Assembly: GCA_022013395.1 (NCBI GenBank)
Contig: JAKLQL010000345.1
Coordinates: forward strand, 1-5,946
Direction: 5' to 3'
Origin: Acetobacterium sp.
Lineage (GTDB): Bacteria; Bacillota; Clostridia; Eubacteriales; Eubacteriaceae
Length of the DNA: 5,946 nt
The position numbers and the translations under genes were made by a program. This document shows positions 1 through 5,930 of this stretch, piece by piece. Each line of letters begins with the position of its first letter. Within the stretch, counting starts at the first letter, position 1. The notes beneath the pieces are model-generated. The model did not search any database. It had not been told where the DNA came from and saw nothing but the letters and a program-made list of their open reading frames with translations.

Positions 1-723
1 GATGGTATATGTTTCGGCTTCGATGTCCACATCAATGCCCAGTTCCTGACATTTCTTTGAGGTTTGAGGGCCGATGGAGACACATTTTGCCGTGTTAATC
101 GCATCAATATGGGCAGCTCCGATTTTTTCTACGAAAAACTGAACAGTGGTGGAGCTGGTAAAGGTAATATAATCAATTTCTTTGTTATTTAGCATTTCCA
201 GTGGGTCAACAGTGGCATGATCTTCTCGGATGGTTTCGTAACTTTGGACCTCATCCACCGGACAGATTTTAGATAATTCCTCCACCACATAGATCCGGGC
301 ATTTTTTGATCGCGGGATCAGTACCCGGCTGTCTTTACCCAGCAGCGGGGCCAGACCGCTGACCAGTTCTTCCCCGACATATTTATCCGGCACAAAATCG
401 GCCTGGAGGCCTCGGGCTAAGAGGGCATTTTTGGTTCCTTCGCCAATAGCGGTAATGTGGAGGTTGCCAAAGGCTCGGGCATCTTTGCCGCAGCGTGCTA
501 ATGAATCAAAGAAGATTTCCACGCCATTGATGCTGGTAAAAATAATATGGCTGTAGTTCTTCAGGACTTTCACCTTTTCGTCACAGTCAACTTCGTTGAT
601 AGGGACAATTTTAATGGTTGGGAATTCGATGGCATTACCACCCAGTTCGCTGATTTTTTCAACCATTTGGGAACTTTGTTCTCGAGAACGGGTGACGATG
701 ATGTTTTTTCCAAACAATGGTTT
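1..723 (-). other. hemD: HemD domain (uroporphyrinogen-III synthase) of the fusion protein, C-terminus cut by the window
   Basis: Residues about 552-792 match uroporphyrinogen-III synthase, which closes hydroxymethylbilane with inversion of ring D. HemD diverges strongly between species, but typical landmarks are present: PLFGKNIIVTRSREQ at the start, GNAIEFPTIKI, IIFTSINGVEIFF, ITAIGEGT, VLIPRSKNAR, SYETI, DYITFTSSTTVQFF and VSIGPQTSKKCQELGI. The last visible residues, EAETYTI, match the strand before the family's final helix. The cut is therefore an artefact of the window edge and not a sign of a broken gene. Confidence 0.9.
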
Positions 724-2376
724 TTCATCAAAGAACCGCAGTTTTTGTCGTTTATTGACTACTTCACCCACCACAATCAGGCTGGGGGCCGTGATTTTTG
801 CTTCAGTTGCAATACCATAAATGGTTTTTAAGTTTCCGGTCACCACCCGCTGATATGGGGTGGATGCCCGATGCACTACTGCCACCGGCATTTCCGGGTT
901 CATGCCATTTTTAACCAGTTCGTCGCAAATCTTTTCCAGATTCTTGACCCCCATTAAAAAGACGATGGTCCCCTTGAGCTTGCCCAGAACCGGCCAGTCC
1001 AGATCGGATGAGCCGTCATAGGCATTGGATTTTAAATGTCCGGTAATCACATGAAAGGATGACACACAATCCCGGTGGGTAATGGGAATTCCGGCATAGG
1101 CCAATCCGCCGATAACCGAGGTAATCCCGGGGATTACTTCAAACGACACCCCGGCATCATAAAGGTCTTCGCCTTCTTCGCCACCCCGACCAAAGACATA
1201 AGGGTCACCGCCTTTTAAGCGCAGCACCAGTTTGCCTTCCTGGCCTTTTTGGACTAATAAAGCATTGATATCTTCCTGACGCATGGCATGATTGCCAGCC
1301 CGTTTGCCCACATAGATGATTTCGGCATCTGCTCGGGCATCATTTAAAAAGCTTTCATTAACCAGCGCATCGTAGACCACCACATCGGCTTTGGTTAAAA
1401 TATCCTTGGCTTTAACGGTTAAGAGACCGGGATCGCCGCAACCGCCGCCGGCCAGATAGACCTTTCCCGGTTTTGTATGCACTGCTGTATAACATGCTGC
1501 TGCTAATTGTTTTCCCAAATTTTCTGCCTCCTCGGGTAATCCTTCAATGGATTGGGTTACCACATGACTGCCGTCTTCCAGACCATAAAGTCCGTACAGT
1601 ACAATGGTATCTTCTTTTATTTCACAAAATGCGCCAACCGGAATATGACAACTGCCGTTGAGTGCATTTAGAAAACTTCGTTCTGCTTTCATCTGAATGA
1701 TGGTGTCTGGATCGCTGATGGCGGCCATTAGTTCTTTGACCGTTTCATTATCTTCCCGAACTTCCACTGCCAGGATGCCCTGGGCGGGTGCCGGGATAAA
1801 GGTGTTCTCTGGCAAGGTCACGGTCTGATAGGCTGAATCTGCCAAGCGGCCAATCCGTTTCAGGCCGGCAGCGGCCAGAATGATGCCATCCAATTGCTGT
1901 TCCTGCATCTTGCGAATCCGGGTATCGATGTTGCCGCGAATCCCCACGATTTCCACATCCGGCCGCAGTTTTTGCAGCTGACAGATTCGTCGTTTGCTTC
2001 CGGTTGCCACGACCGCACCCTTGGGCAACTGATCCAGCGATGTAATTTGATGGGGTGTCAGCAGCACATCCCGGGGGTCTTCCCGAACGGTTGGAACTGT
2101 CAATACCAATCCATCGGGCAATTTTGAGGGCATATCCTTCATGCTGTGGATGGCCATATGGATCTCACCGGATAGCAACGCATCTTCCAGTTCCTTGGTA
2201 AACAATCCCTTATCGCCGATTTTGTCCAGTGGTTTATCCTGAACCAGATCGCCTTTTGTTTTAATGATGACCATTTCGAAATTTATCTGGGGATGGGCTT
2301 TAGCCAAGACATCAATCAGCCACTGGCTTTGGGTTCGGGCCAGCGTACTGCCCCTTGTTCCAACTTTTATATTCAT
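1..2376 (-). CDS. hemC-cobA-hemD: Trifunctional HemC-CobA-HemD fusion: porphobilinogen deaminase / uroporphyrinogen-III C-methyltransferase / uroporphyrinogen-III synthase (3' end outside window)
   Basis: One minus-strand frame runs from ATG at 2376-2374 to base 1 with no stop, giving 792 codons; the stop lies outside the window. The domains in order are HemC (about residues 1-294), CobA (about 303-545) and HemD (about 553 to the edge). HemC begins MNIKVGTRGSTLA and carries the conserved HSMKD with Asp81 (E. coli Asp84) and dipyrromethane-cofactor Cys243 in NGSCHIP (E. coli Cys242). CobA carries GGGCGDPG, RLKGGDPYVFGRGGEE and VIPGITS. HemD carries VTRSREQ, FTSINGV and ITFTSST. Cytoplasmic. 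It would convert porphobilinogen through hydroxymethylbilane and uroporphyrinogen III to precorrin-2. The start is set by GGAG at 2386-2389, 9 nt upstream, and lies 18 nt after sirC. CobA-HemD fusions are common in Clostridia; adding HemC in front is unusual to my knowledge. The HemD part has 240 residues against about 250 usual, so only roughly 10-20 should be missing. Confidence 0.93.
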   Translation of the reverse strand, partial: MNIKVGTRGSTLARTQSQWLIDVLAKAHPQINFEMVIIKTKGDLVQDKPLDKIGDKGLFTKELEDALLSGEIHMAIHSMKDMPSKLPDGLVLTVPTVREDPRDVLLTPHQITSLDQLPKGAVVATGSKRRICQLQKLRPDVEIVGIRGNIDTRIRKMQEQQLDGIILAAAGLKRIGRLADSAYQTVTLPENTFIPAPAQGILAVEVREDNETVKELMAAISDPDTIIQMKAERSFLNALNGSCHIPVGAFCEIKEDTIVLYGLYGLEDGSHVVTQSIEGLPEEAENLGKQLAAACYTAVHTKPGKVYLAGGGCGDPGLLTVKAKDILTKADVVVYDALVNESFLNDARADAEIIYVGKRAGNHAMRQEDINALLVQKGQEGKLVLRLKGGDPYVFGRGGEEGEDLYDAGVSFEVIPGITSVIGGLAYAGIPITHRDCVSSFHVITGHLKSNAYDGSSDLDWPVLGKLKGTIVFLMGVKNLEKICDELVKNGMNPEMPVAVVHRASTPYQRVVTGNLKTIYGIATEAKITAPSLIVVGEVVNKRQKLRFFDEKPLFGKNIIVTRSREQSSQMVEKISELGGNAIEFPTIKIVPINEVDCDEKVKVLKNYSHIIFTSINGVEIFFDSLARCGKDARAFGNLHITAIGEGTKNALLARGLQADFVPDKYVGEELVSGLAPLLGKDSRVLIPRSKNARIYVVEELSKICPVDEVQSYETIREDHATVDPLEMLNNKEIDYITFTSSTTVQFFVEKIGAAHIDAINTAKCVSIGPQTSKKCQELGIDVDIEAETYTI
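742..1470 (-). other. cobA: CobA/SUMT domain (uroporphyrinogen-III C-methyltransferase) of the fusion protein
   Basis: Residues about 303-545 form a tetrapyrrole methylase domain. It would use S-adenosylmethionine to methylate C2 and C7 of uroporphyrinogen III, giving precorrin-2. Family motifs seen are KVYLAGGGCGDPGLLT (residues 305-320), VVYDALV, GKRAGNH, RLKGGDP (386-392) followed by YVFGRGGEE, FEVIPGITS, GIPITHRD, and the C-terminal PSLIVVGEVV. The glycine-rich first motif has Cys313 where many SUMTs have proline; I believe this is a tolerated variant in clostridial proteins. The junction to HemD (LRFFDEKPLFGK) looks like that of ordinary bifunctional CobA-HemD proteins. Confidence 0.93.
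1495..2376 (-). other. hemC: HemC domain (hydroxymethylbilane synthase) of the fusion protein
   Basis: Residues about 1-294 match a nearly full porphobilinogen deaminase. Visible landmarks are VGTRGSTLA at the N-terminus, KTKGD, the active-site segment AIHSMKDMP with Asp81, ATGSKRR followed by GIRGNIDTR (the substrate-binding arginines), PAPAQG, and Cys243 that should carry the dipyrromethane cofactor. The third domain is intact through GLEDGS, but the usual C-terminal helix is trimmed: after GKQLAAACYTAV only a few residues separate it from the first CobA strand (GKVYLAGG). All catalytic elements I know for the family are present, so I expect this part to be active. Confidence 0.93.
1516..1533 (-). 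promoter_or_regulatory. Candidate internal ribosome binding site and TTG start at the HemC/CobA boundary
   Basis: Read on the minus strand, a perfect GAGGAGG lies at 1533-1527, followed after 8 nt by an in-frame TTG at 1518-1516 (Leu287 of the fusion). Initiation here would yield a free CobA-HemD protein starting about 17 residues before its first conserved strand. The same bases also encode the HemC tail PEEAE, so the match may be coincidence. It is listed because strength, spacing, frame and position at the domain junction all agree. Confidence 0.35.
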
Positions 2377-2385
2377 TTATCTTAT

Positions 2386-2389
2386 CTCC
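2386..2389 (-). promoter_or_regulatory. Shine-Dalgarno site of the hemC-cobA-hemD fusion gene
   Basis: GGAG, in the context TGGAGATAAG on the minus strand, ends 9 nt before the ATG at 2376. It lies inside the 18-nt gap after the sirC stop and supports that ATG as the true start. Confidence 0.7.
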
Positions 2390-2394
2390 AATTG

Positions 2395-2982
2395 TCAGTT
2401 ATTTCCTAGTTTTGACCTAAGTTCCGCATTGGAACAGTTGGCCAATTCTTTAAGTTTTTCGGTTTTTTGCTTCTGTGAACCGGCTCCAGCTAAAATTGTC
2501 TGTCGCAGCGATCGCAATAAGGCAGTTTTTTCAGTATAACTCTCATCATAGCGATTTGCCAGCTCGGCAACAATGTTTTTCGTTAAAAAAGGACTGGCTC
2601 CTTCGGTACAAACCGACAGGGTTAAATCCCCCCGGCGGATGACGCTGGGAAAAATGAAGTCCGAATCCTCCGGATCATCCACCCGGTTGCACCAAATTTT
2701 AAGAGACGCGCAGTCTGTTCTAATTTGGTGATTTAACTCGCGGTTGTCGGTTGCAGCGACTGCCAAATCGATATCGGTGAGTTGATCCTTGTGATAACCG
2801 GCATGGATCAGGGTCAGCTGACAGTTCTCGGTTTTGATGATCGCCTCGGAAAAATCCGGGCTCACTGCGATAACCTGCATGCCGTTTTCCAATAAGGTGA
2901 CAATCCGTCTGGCGGCAACCTTACCACCGCCAACCACCAGGACCTTTTTATTTTTTAAGTTAAATAGCAGCGGTGTCATCAT
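2395..2982 (-). CDS. sirC: Precorrin-2 dehydrogenase (SirC-type; CysG/Met8p N-terminal domain only)
   Basis: This 195-residue cytoplasmic protein should oxidise precorrin-2 to sirohydrochlorin with NAD. It opens with LLFNLKNKKVLVVGGGKVAARR, the Rossmann nucleotide-binding loop (GGGKVAARR at residues 18-26). It continues with AATDNRELN (76-84), CNRVDDPEDSDFIFP (98-110) and the RRGDLTLSVCTEGASP segment. Asp102 in NRVD corresponds to the catalytic aspartate of CysG and Met8p. At this length it resembles Bacillus SirC. It has the dehydrogenase and dimerisation parts but none of the extra length of CysG or Met8p, so metal insertion is probably done by another enzyme. Two adjacent ATGs exist; the first (2982) is preferred because GGAGGA at 2996-2991 sits 8 nt upstream. 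Its start overlaps the hemA end by 23 nt, and the downstream fusion makes its substrate. Annotation pipelines may call it a bifunctional siroheme synthase. Confidence 0.92.
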   Translation of the reverse strand: MMTPLLFNLKNKKVLVVGGGKVAARRIVTLLENGMQVIAVSPDFSEAIIKTENCQLTLIHAGYHKDQLTDIDLAVAATDNRELNHQIRTDCASLKIWCNRVDDPEDSDFIFPSVIRRGDLTLSVCTEGASPFLTKNIVAELANRYDESYTEKTALLRSLRQTILAGAGSQKQKTEKLKELANCSNAELRSKLGNN

Positions 2983-4252
2983 TCTTTTGATCCTCCGGGA
3001 TGGTTTTATCCTGAATTCCCGGAAAAAGGTAGGTCACCGTTTTTTCAATGCCAATAATTTGAGCTTCATCGTCCAACGATTTCAATTGTTTAATCGGCGG
3101 CATGACCATTTCTCGGAATTTGGAGCGGATCACCTTGGTCAGATAGATTTCTTCTTTTTCGGTCAGGTTTAACCGGCCACAGAGGTTTTCAATGGTTTCC
3201 TCGGCCAATTGCCGGGAGGTTTCATTTAAATCCCGAACCATGTTATCCACCTTGGCGTGGGTTACCCAGGAAAGCAGTCCATCGATTTCATCCTGAATTT
3301 CCGCGGCAATTTTTTCAGCAATCTTGACCCGGTAGGCCATTTTTTCGTCCATGATATTTTTGAAATCATCAATGGTCAGCAATTCGACCTTGTCCATACT
3401 GCCCACCGCTTCTTCGACATCCCGGGGCAGGGCTAAATCGATCACTGTCAACGGTTTACTCAGTGGCTTCATTTCATCTGCCTTCAAAATCACATGGGGC
3501 GATGCGGTGGCGGTAATGATCACATCCATCTCTGGAATAATGTCGTAGCGGTCTTCATAGTGGATCATCTGGACGTTTTCGTGAATGGCTTCGCATTCAT
3601 GCATATTATGAAAGGTTCGGTTCGTCATATAAGGGTTCTGAAAGCCTTCTGCCTTCATGTAGCGCAGTGCCAAAACCCCCATTTTTCCCGAACCGATGAT
3701 CAATATTTTTTTATCCCCATAGTCTTCGGGATACTCACGCTTGATATGCTTTACTGCTGTTGAACTTAGGGATAAGGGCGTTTCGGAAATTTTATAATCA
3801 GTTTTTACTTTTTTGGTAAAAGTGATCGCTTCGCGGAACATTTTCGTCAGATATTTTCCACAGCCCTTGATCGCCTGGGATTTTTCCAGCGCATCTTTGA
3901 CCTGTCCCAAAATCTGGTCTTCACCCAAAATCATGGAGTCCAGACCGGTGACCACCTCATAAAGGTGAACCATTGCTTCTCGTTCTTTTTTCACAAAAAG
4001 ATAGGGTTCCAGTTCTGCTGATTTTTCATGGAGATAAAAGTCTGTCAATATTTTTCCGGCTGCATCTTCATTGCGGGTGGACACATAGATCTCGCTGCGG
4101 TTACAAGTCGACAGAATAATCACCTCGGCAATGTCGGCTTCATTTAAAAGCGTCCGGATGGCCTCATTCAGGGTGCGATGAAGAAATGCCCCTTTTTCCC
4201 GAATCTCTAAAGGTGTATCCTTATGATTGATTCCCGCTACTACCAGTTTCAT
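2960..4252 (-). CDS. hemA: Glutamyl-tRNA reductase
   Basis: This 430-residue cytoplasmic enzyme catalyses the first committed step of C5-pathway tetrapyrrole synthesis: NADPH reduction of glutamyl-tRNA to glutamate-1-semialdehyde. The N-terminal catalytic domain carries GINHKDTPLEIREK (residues 7-20), the nucleophile Cys50 in LSTCNRSEIY, His96, and the signature GLDSMILGEDQILGQVK (103-119). The NADPH domain has KILIIGSGKMG (182-192), and ITATASPH and VIDLALPRDV follow. The C-terminal half (about 310-415) is the helical dimerisation domain, after which a short charged tail ends in DDTAAI. Length is normal for the family. The ATG at 4252 is fixed by an excellent AAAGGAGGT 8 nt upstream. The gene overlaps cbiO by 32 nt at its start and sirC by 23 nt at its end. 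Pairing it with GSA aminotransferase (HemL) is required but HemL is not in the window. HemA is a usual control point of the pathway; no regulatory site is visible here. Confidence 0.97.
   Translation of the reverse strand: MKLVVAGINHKDTPLEIREKGAFLHRTLNEAIRTLLNEADIAEVIILSTCNRSEIYVSTRNEDAAGKILTDFYLHEKSAELEPYLFVKKEREAMVHLYEVVTGLDSMILGEDQILGQVKDALEKSQAIKGCGKYLTKMFREAITFTKKVKTDYKISETPLSLSSTAVKHIKREYPEDYGDKKILIIGSGKMGVLALRYMKAEGFQNPYMTNRTFHNMHECEAIHENVQMIHYEDRYDIIPEMDVIITATASPHVILKADEMKPLSKPLTVIDLALPRDVEEAVGSMDKVELLTIDDFKNIMDEKMAYRVKIAEKIAAEIQDEIDGLLSWVTHAKVDNMVRDLNETSRQLAEETIENLCGRLNLTEKEEIYLTKVIRSKFREMVMPPIKQLKSLDDEAQIIGIEKTVTYLFPGIQDKTIPEDQKNDDTAAI
2991..2996 (-). promoter_or_regulatory. Shine-Dalgarno site of sirC, inside hemA
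   Basis: GGAGGA on the minus strand lies 8 nt before the ATG at 2982 (11 nt before the second ATG at 2979), within the last codons of hemA. It chooses the first ATG and suggests translational coupling to hemA. Confidence 0.75.
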
Positions 4253-5069
4253 CCGCTTGAACCTCCTTTTTCTGATTCCTGATCGCTTCTTCCAGAGCGG
4301 TAATGCTGCGAAACCCCTTAATCCCCAGACACTGTTCCAATCGGGTCATGGTCGCCTGTTCCAGACTGGCGGTTTCCAACGCTTTGGTGTCTTTGAAAAC
4401 TTCAGTGGTTTCACCTTCAACCAGCACCCCACCATGATGGAGCACATAGGTATAATCACAAAATTCATAAATAAAATCCATGTCATGGCTGGATAAAATA
4501 ATCTTAATGCCTTTGGATAAGGCGCCTTTGATAATGGCTTTGACACCGGCTTTACTTTTGGGGTCCAACCCTAAAGTCGGTTCATCCATCAGAATAATCT
4601 CCGGTTCAACCGCTAAAACACCCGCCATGGCCACTCGTTTCTTTTGTCCATAACTAAGGTAATGCACTGGCCGATCTGCCAACAGGGTAATGCCAGTAGC
4701 TTCCATCGCCGCTTTCACCCGCTGATCGATAACATCAACTTCCATGCCCATATTTCGCAGTGCAAAGGCCACATCATCATATATTCCGGAATAAAAGACT
4801 TGTTTATCGGACTCCTGAATCACCAGCCCAATTGATTTTCTAAATTCATAGAGATATTTTTTCTTATAAGATAAGGGTTCTTCTTTAAAGAATACCTTTC
4901 CCTCGGTTGGTTTGATCAGCCCGATCAAGGCTGACATCAGGGTGGATTTACCGGCACCGTTTTCACCGATGAGGGCGATGCAATTTCCCTTGGTTCCGTC
5001 AATGGACACGTTGTTCAAGGCTTTGGTGCCATCTGGATATTGATAGGTTAAATTTTCTGTTTTAATCAT
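4221..5069 (-). CDS. cbiO: Energy-coupling factor cobalt transporter ATPase CbiO
   Basis: This 282-residue ABC ATPase powers an ECF-type importer from the cytoplasmic face. Motifs in order are an A-loop-like Tyr in LTYQYPDGTKAL (7-18), Walker A GENGAGKST (35-43), Q-loop Gln85 in VIQESDKQVFY, signature LSYGQKKRVAMAG (138-150), Walker B IILMDEPTLGLDP (158-170) with Glu163, and switch His195 in SSHDMDF. The Q-loop form and the SYGQKKRVA signature are typical of the CbiO/EcfA group. A C-terminal stretch of about 60 residues follows, ending in a polar tail. It starts within the last 8 nt of cbiQ, its membrane partner, and its end overlaps hemA by 32 nt. Cobalt is inferred as the substrate because the downstream genes make corrinoid precursors; nickel cannot be excluded from this subunit alone. 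Confidence 0.92.
   Translation of the reverse strand: MIKTENLTYQYPDGTKALNNVSIDGTKGNCIALIGENGAGKSTLMSALIGLIKPTEGKVFFKEEPLSYKKKYLYEFRKSIGLVIQESDKQVFYSGIYDDVAFALRNMGMEVDVIDQRVKAAMEATGITLLADRPVHYLSYGQKKRVAMAGVLAVEPEIILMDEPTLGLDPKSKAGVKAIIKGALSKGIKIILSSHDMDFIYEFCDYTYVLHHGGVLVEGETTEVFKDTKALETASLEQATMTRLEQCLGIKGFRSITALEEAIRNQKKEVQADETGSSGNQS
4261..4269 (-). promoter_or_regulatory. Strong Shine-Dalgarno site of hemA, inside cbiO
   Basis: AAAGGAGGT on the minus strand is close to a perfect anti-16S match and ends 8 nt before the hemA ATG. It lies in the 3' end of cbiO, encoding its lysine-rich tail. It is the strongest ribosome site in the window, so hemA can be translated well even at the end of a long message. 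Confidence 0.85.
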
Positions 5070-5763
5070 TTTTAAGACCTTTCCTATAGCTTACATGAAA
5101 GTCTCCCTGATATTGTTTTAATTCCAGGGTTTGGGTCATCTCCTCGTAGCTCTGGATGGCCATGAGAAATAAATTGCTTAACATCATTGCGACGGATTGA
5201 ATGGCGACTTTAAAACTGCGATAACCAAAACGCAGTTCCTGGGCGGTTGCCATGAGTTTTATTTTTTCCCAGTAATCAAAGATGAAGCGATAGGTTAAAA
5301 TAAATATTTCTAAAAAAGTATTGCTGATATGTGCTTTTTTCATGACTCCCGCAATTTGCATCACCGGGGTTGTGTAAATTAAAAAAAGCATACAGGAGAC
5401 ACCCGACATCGCTCTGCAAAAGACCAGACTGGCTAAAATAAGATTGGTAGTTGTGATGCCAATCGTAAATTGAAAAAAGTTAAATGCAAAGATGAAGTCC
5501 CCCTCTCCCTGAGAGATGGTAAACAATAACGCAATCGCTCCGGGAATGATAAACAGGGAGTCAAAAATCAGAGTATGCAGATAAATACGTACCGGAATTT
5601 TTGCCCACAACAGGGTACATCCCACCATGACACCAAAAACCCCTGCCATATACAGGGGTTGATTGATAAAAAAAACCGACAGGAGCATGACTAATGAAAC
5701 CACTACTTTAACAGTAGGATTGGCATTGCTGAGTTTATTGGTATGGGCAAAACGATCAATCAT
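5062..5763 (-). CDS. cbiQ: Energy-coupling factor cobalt transporter transmembrane subunit CbiQ
   Basis: This 233-residue membrane protein is the EcfT/CbiQ scaffold that couples the CbiO ATPase to the metal-binding CbiM/CbiN subunits. The N-terminus NANPTVKVVVSL (13-24) is the family's usual entry into the first membrane helix. Hydrophobic segments follow at about 17-33, 37-53, 60-83 and 93-133. The cytoplasmic coupling region FILTYRFIFDYWEKIKLM (154-171) leads into AQELRFGYRS (174-183), another hydrophobic helix (about 186-204), and a second coupling motif near LKQYQGDF (215-222). The usual Ala-Arg-Gly motifs are recognisable but altered (LRFG and LKQY). The start at 5763 has AAGGAG 6 nt upstream. 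It overlaps cbiO by 8 nt. It is the first gene visible in the operon; CbiM and CbiN are expected upstream but are not seen. A different ECF substrate is possible but unlikely given the neighbours. Confidence 0.88.
   Translation of the reverse strand: MIDRFAHTNKLSNANPTVKVVVSLVMLLSVFFINQPLYMAGVFGVMVGCTLLWAKIPVRIYLHTLIFDSLFIIPGAIALLFTISQGEGDFIFAFNFFQFTIGITTTNLILASLVFCRAMSGVSCMLFLIYTTPVMQIAGVMKKAHISNTFLEIFILTYRFIFDYWEKIKLMATAQELRFGYRSFKVAIQSVAMMLSNLFLMAIQSYEEMTQTLELKQYQGDFHVSYRKGLKND
5078..5085 (-). promoter_or_regulatory. Weak Shine-Dalgarno site of cbiO, inside cbiQ
   Basis: AGGAAAGG on the minus strand ends 8 nt before the cbiO ATG at 5069. It is an interrupted match to the consensus, and the start overlaps the cbiQ stop, so coupled re-initiation after cbiQ probably contributes. 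Confidence 0.5.
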
Positions 5764-5769
5764 GTTCGT

Positions 5770-5775
5770 CTCCTT
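5770..5775 (-). promoter_or_regulatory. Shine-Dalgarno site of cbiQ
   Basis: AAGGAG on the minus strand, within AGAAGGAGA, lies 6 nt before the ATG at 5763. It supports that start. No convincing -10/-35 promoter pair is visible between it and the window edge. Confidence 0.8.
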
Positions 5776-5810
5776 CTAAGATGCTATTCGATAATTGCGA
5801 AAGTGCCGTG

Positions 5811-5930
5811 AGCTTTGTGCCCAGTTTCGCACGAAACAATTTCTACACTAGGGCGAACAACATTTTCTTGTGCTGTTCGCCTACACGTTACGAAATTGTT
5901 TTCGTGAAGGCAATGAGCCAATCACAAGCT
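5811..5930. repeat. Long imperfect inverted repeat upstream of cbiQ
   Basis: About 120 nt fold back on a centre near 5866. The inner stem is TAGGGCGAACA (5849-5859) against TGTTCGCCTA (5874-5883), with one bulged G. The middle stem is CACGAAACAATTTC (5830-5843) against GAAATTGTTTTCGTG (5892-5906), with one bulged T. The outer stem is AGCTTTGTG (5811-5819) against CACAAGCT (5923-5930), with one bulged T. The inner core resembles intergenic palindromes of the type GGGCGAAC...GTTCGCCC that I remember from many bacterial genomes. It could be a MITE-like or REP-like element, an mRNA hairpin in the cbiQ leader, or a terminator for an upstream gene. No T-run follows the stem on the minus strand, so intrinsic termination is not supported. 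Confidence 0.6.

Noticed and set aside
547..831. Plus-strand open frames of about 75-95 codons opposite the HemD part
   Set aside because: They lie wholly antisense to a well-supported HemD/CobA sequence, show no ribosome site or recognisable motif, and are explained by the codon pattern of the minus-strand gene.
1..2376. Two separate genes, hemC and cobA-hemD
   Set aside because: No stop codon exists in the frame across the junction, and the shared reading frame continues from HemC's last strand into CobA's first strand. Separate products remain possible only through the internal TTG start.
1473..2539. Plus-strand open frames opposite HemC and sirC, including one of 91 codons at 2264-2539
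   Set aside because: They are antisense shadows with low-complexity translations and no family signature, crossing conserved motifs of the real genes.
2834..4835. Plus-strand open frames of 63-112 codons opposite sirC, hemA and cbiO, and a 66-codon minus-strand frame at 4346-4546 inside cbiO
   Set aside because: hemA and cbiO are complete with all catalytic motifs in their own frames. These alternatives carry no independent evidence of coding.
5811..5930. Rho-independent terminator
   Set aside because: The stems are long and AT-rich outside the inner core, and no run of T follows on the minus strand. On the plus strand there is no T-run after the stem either.
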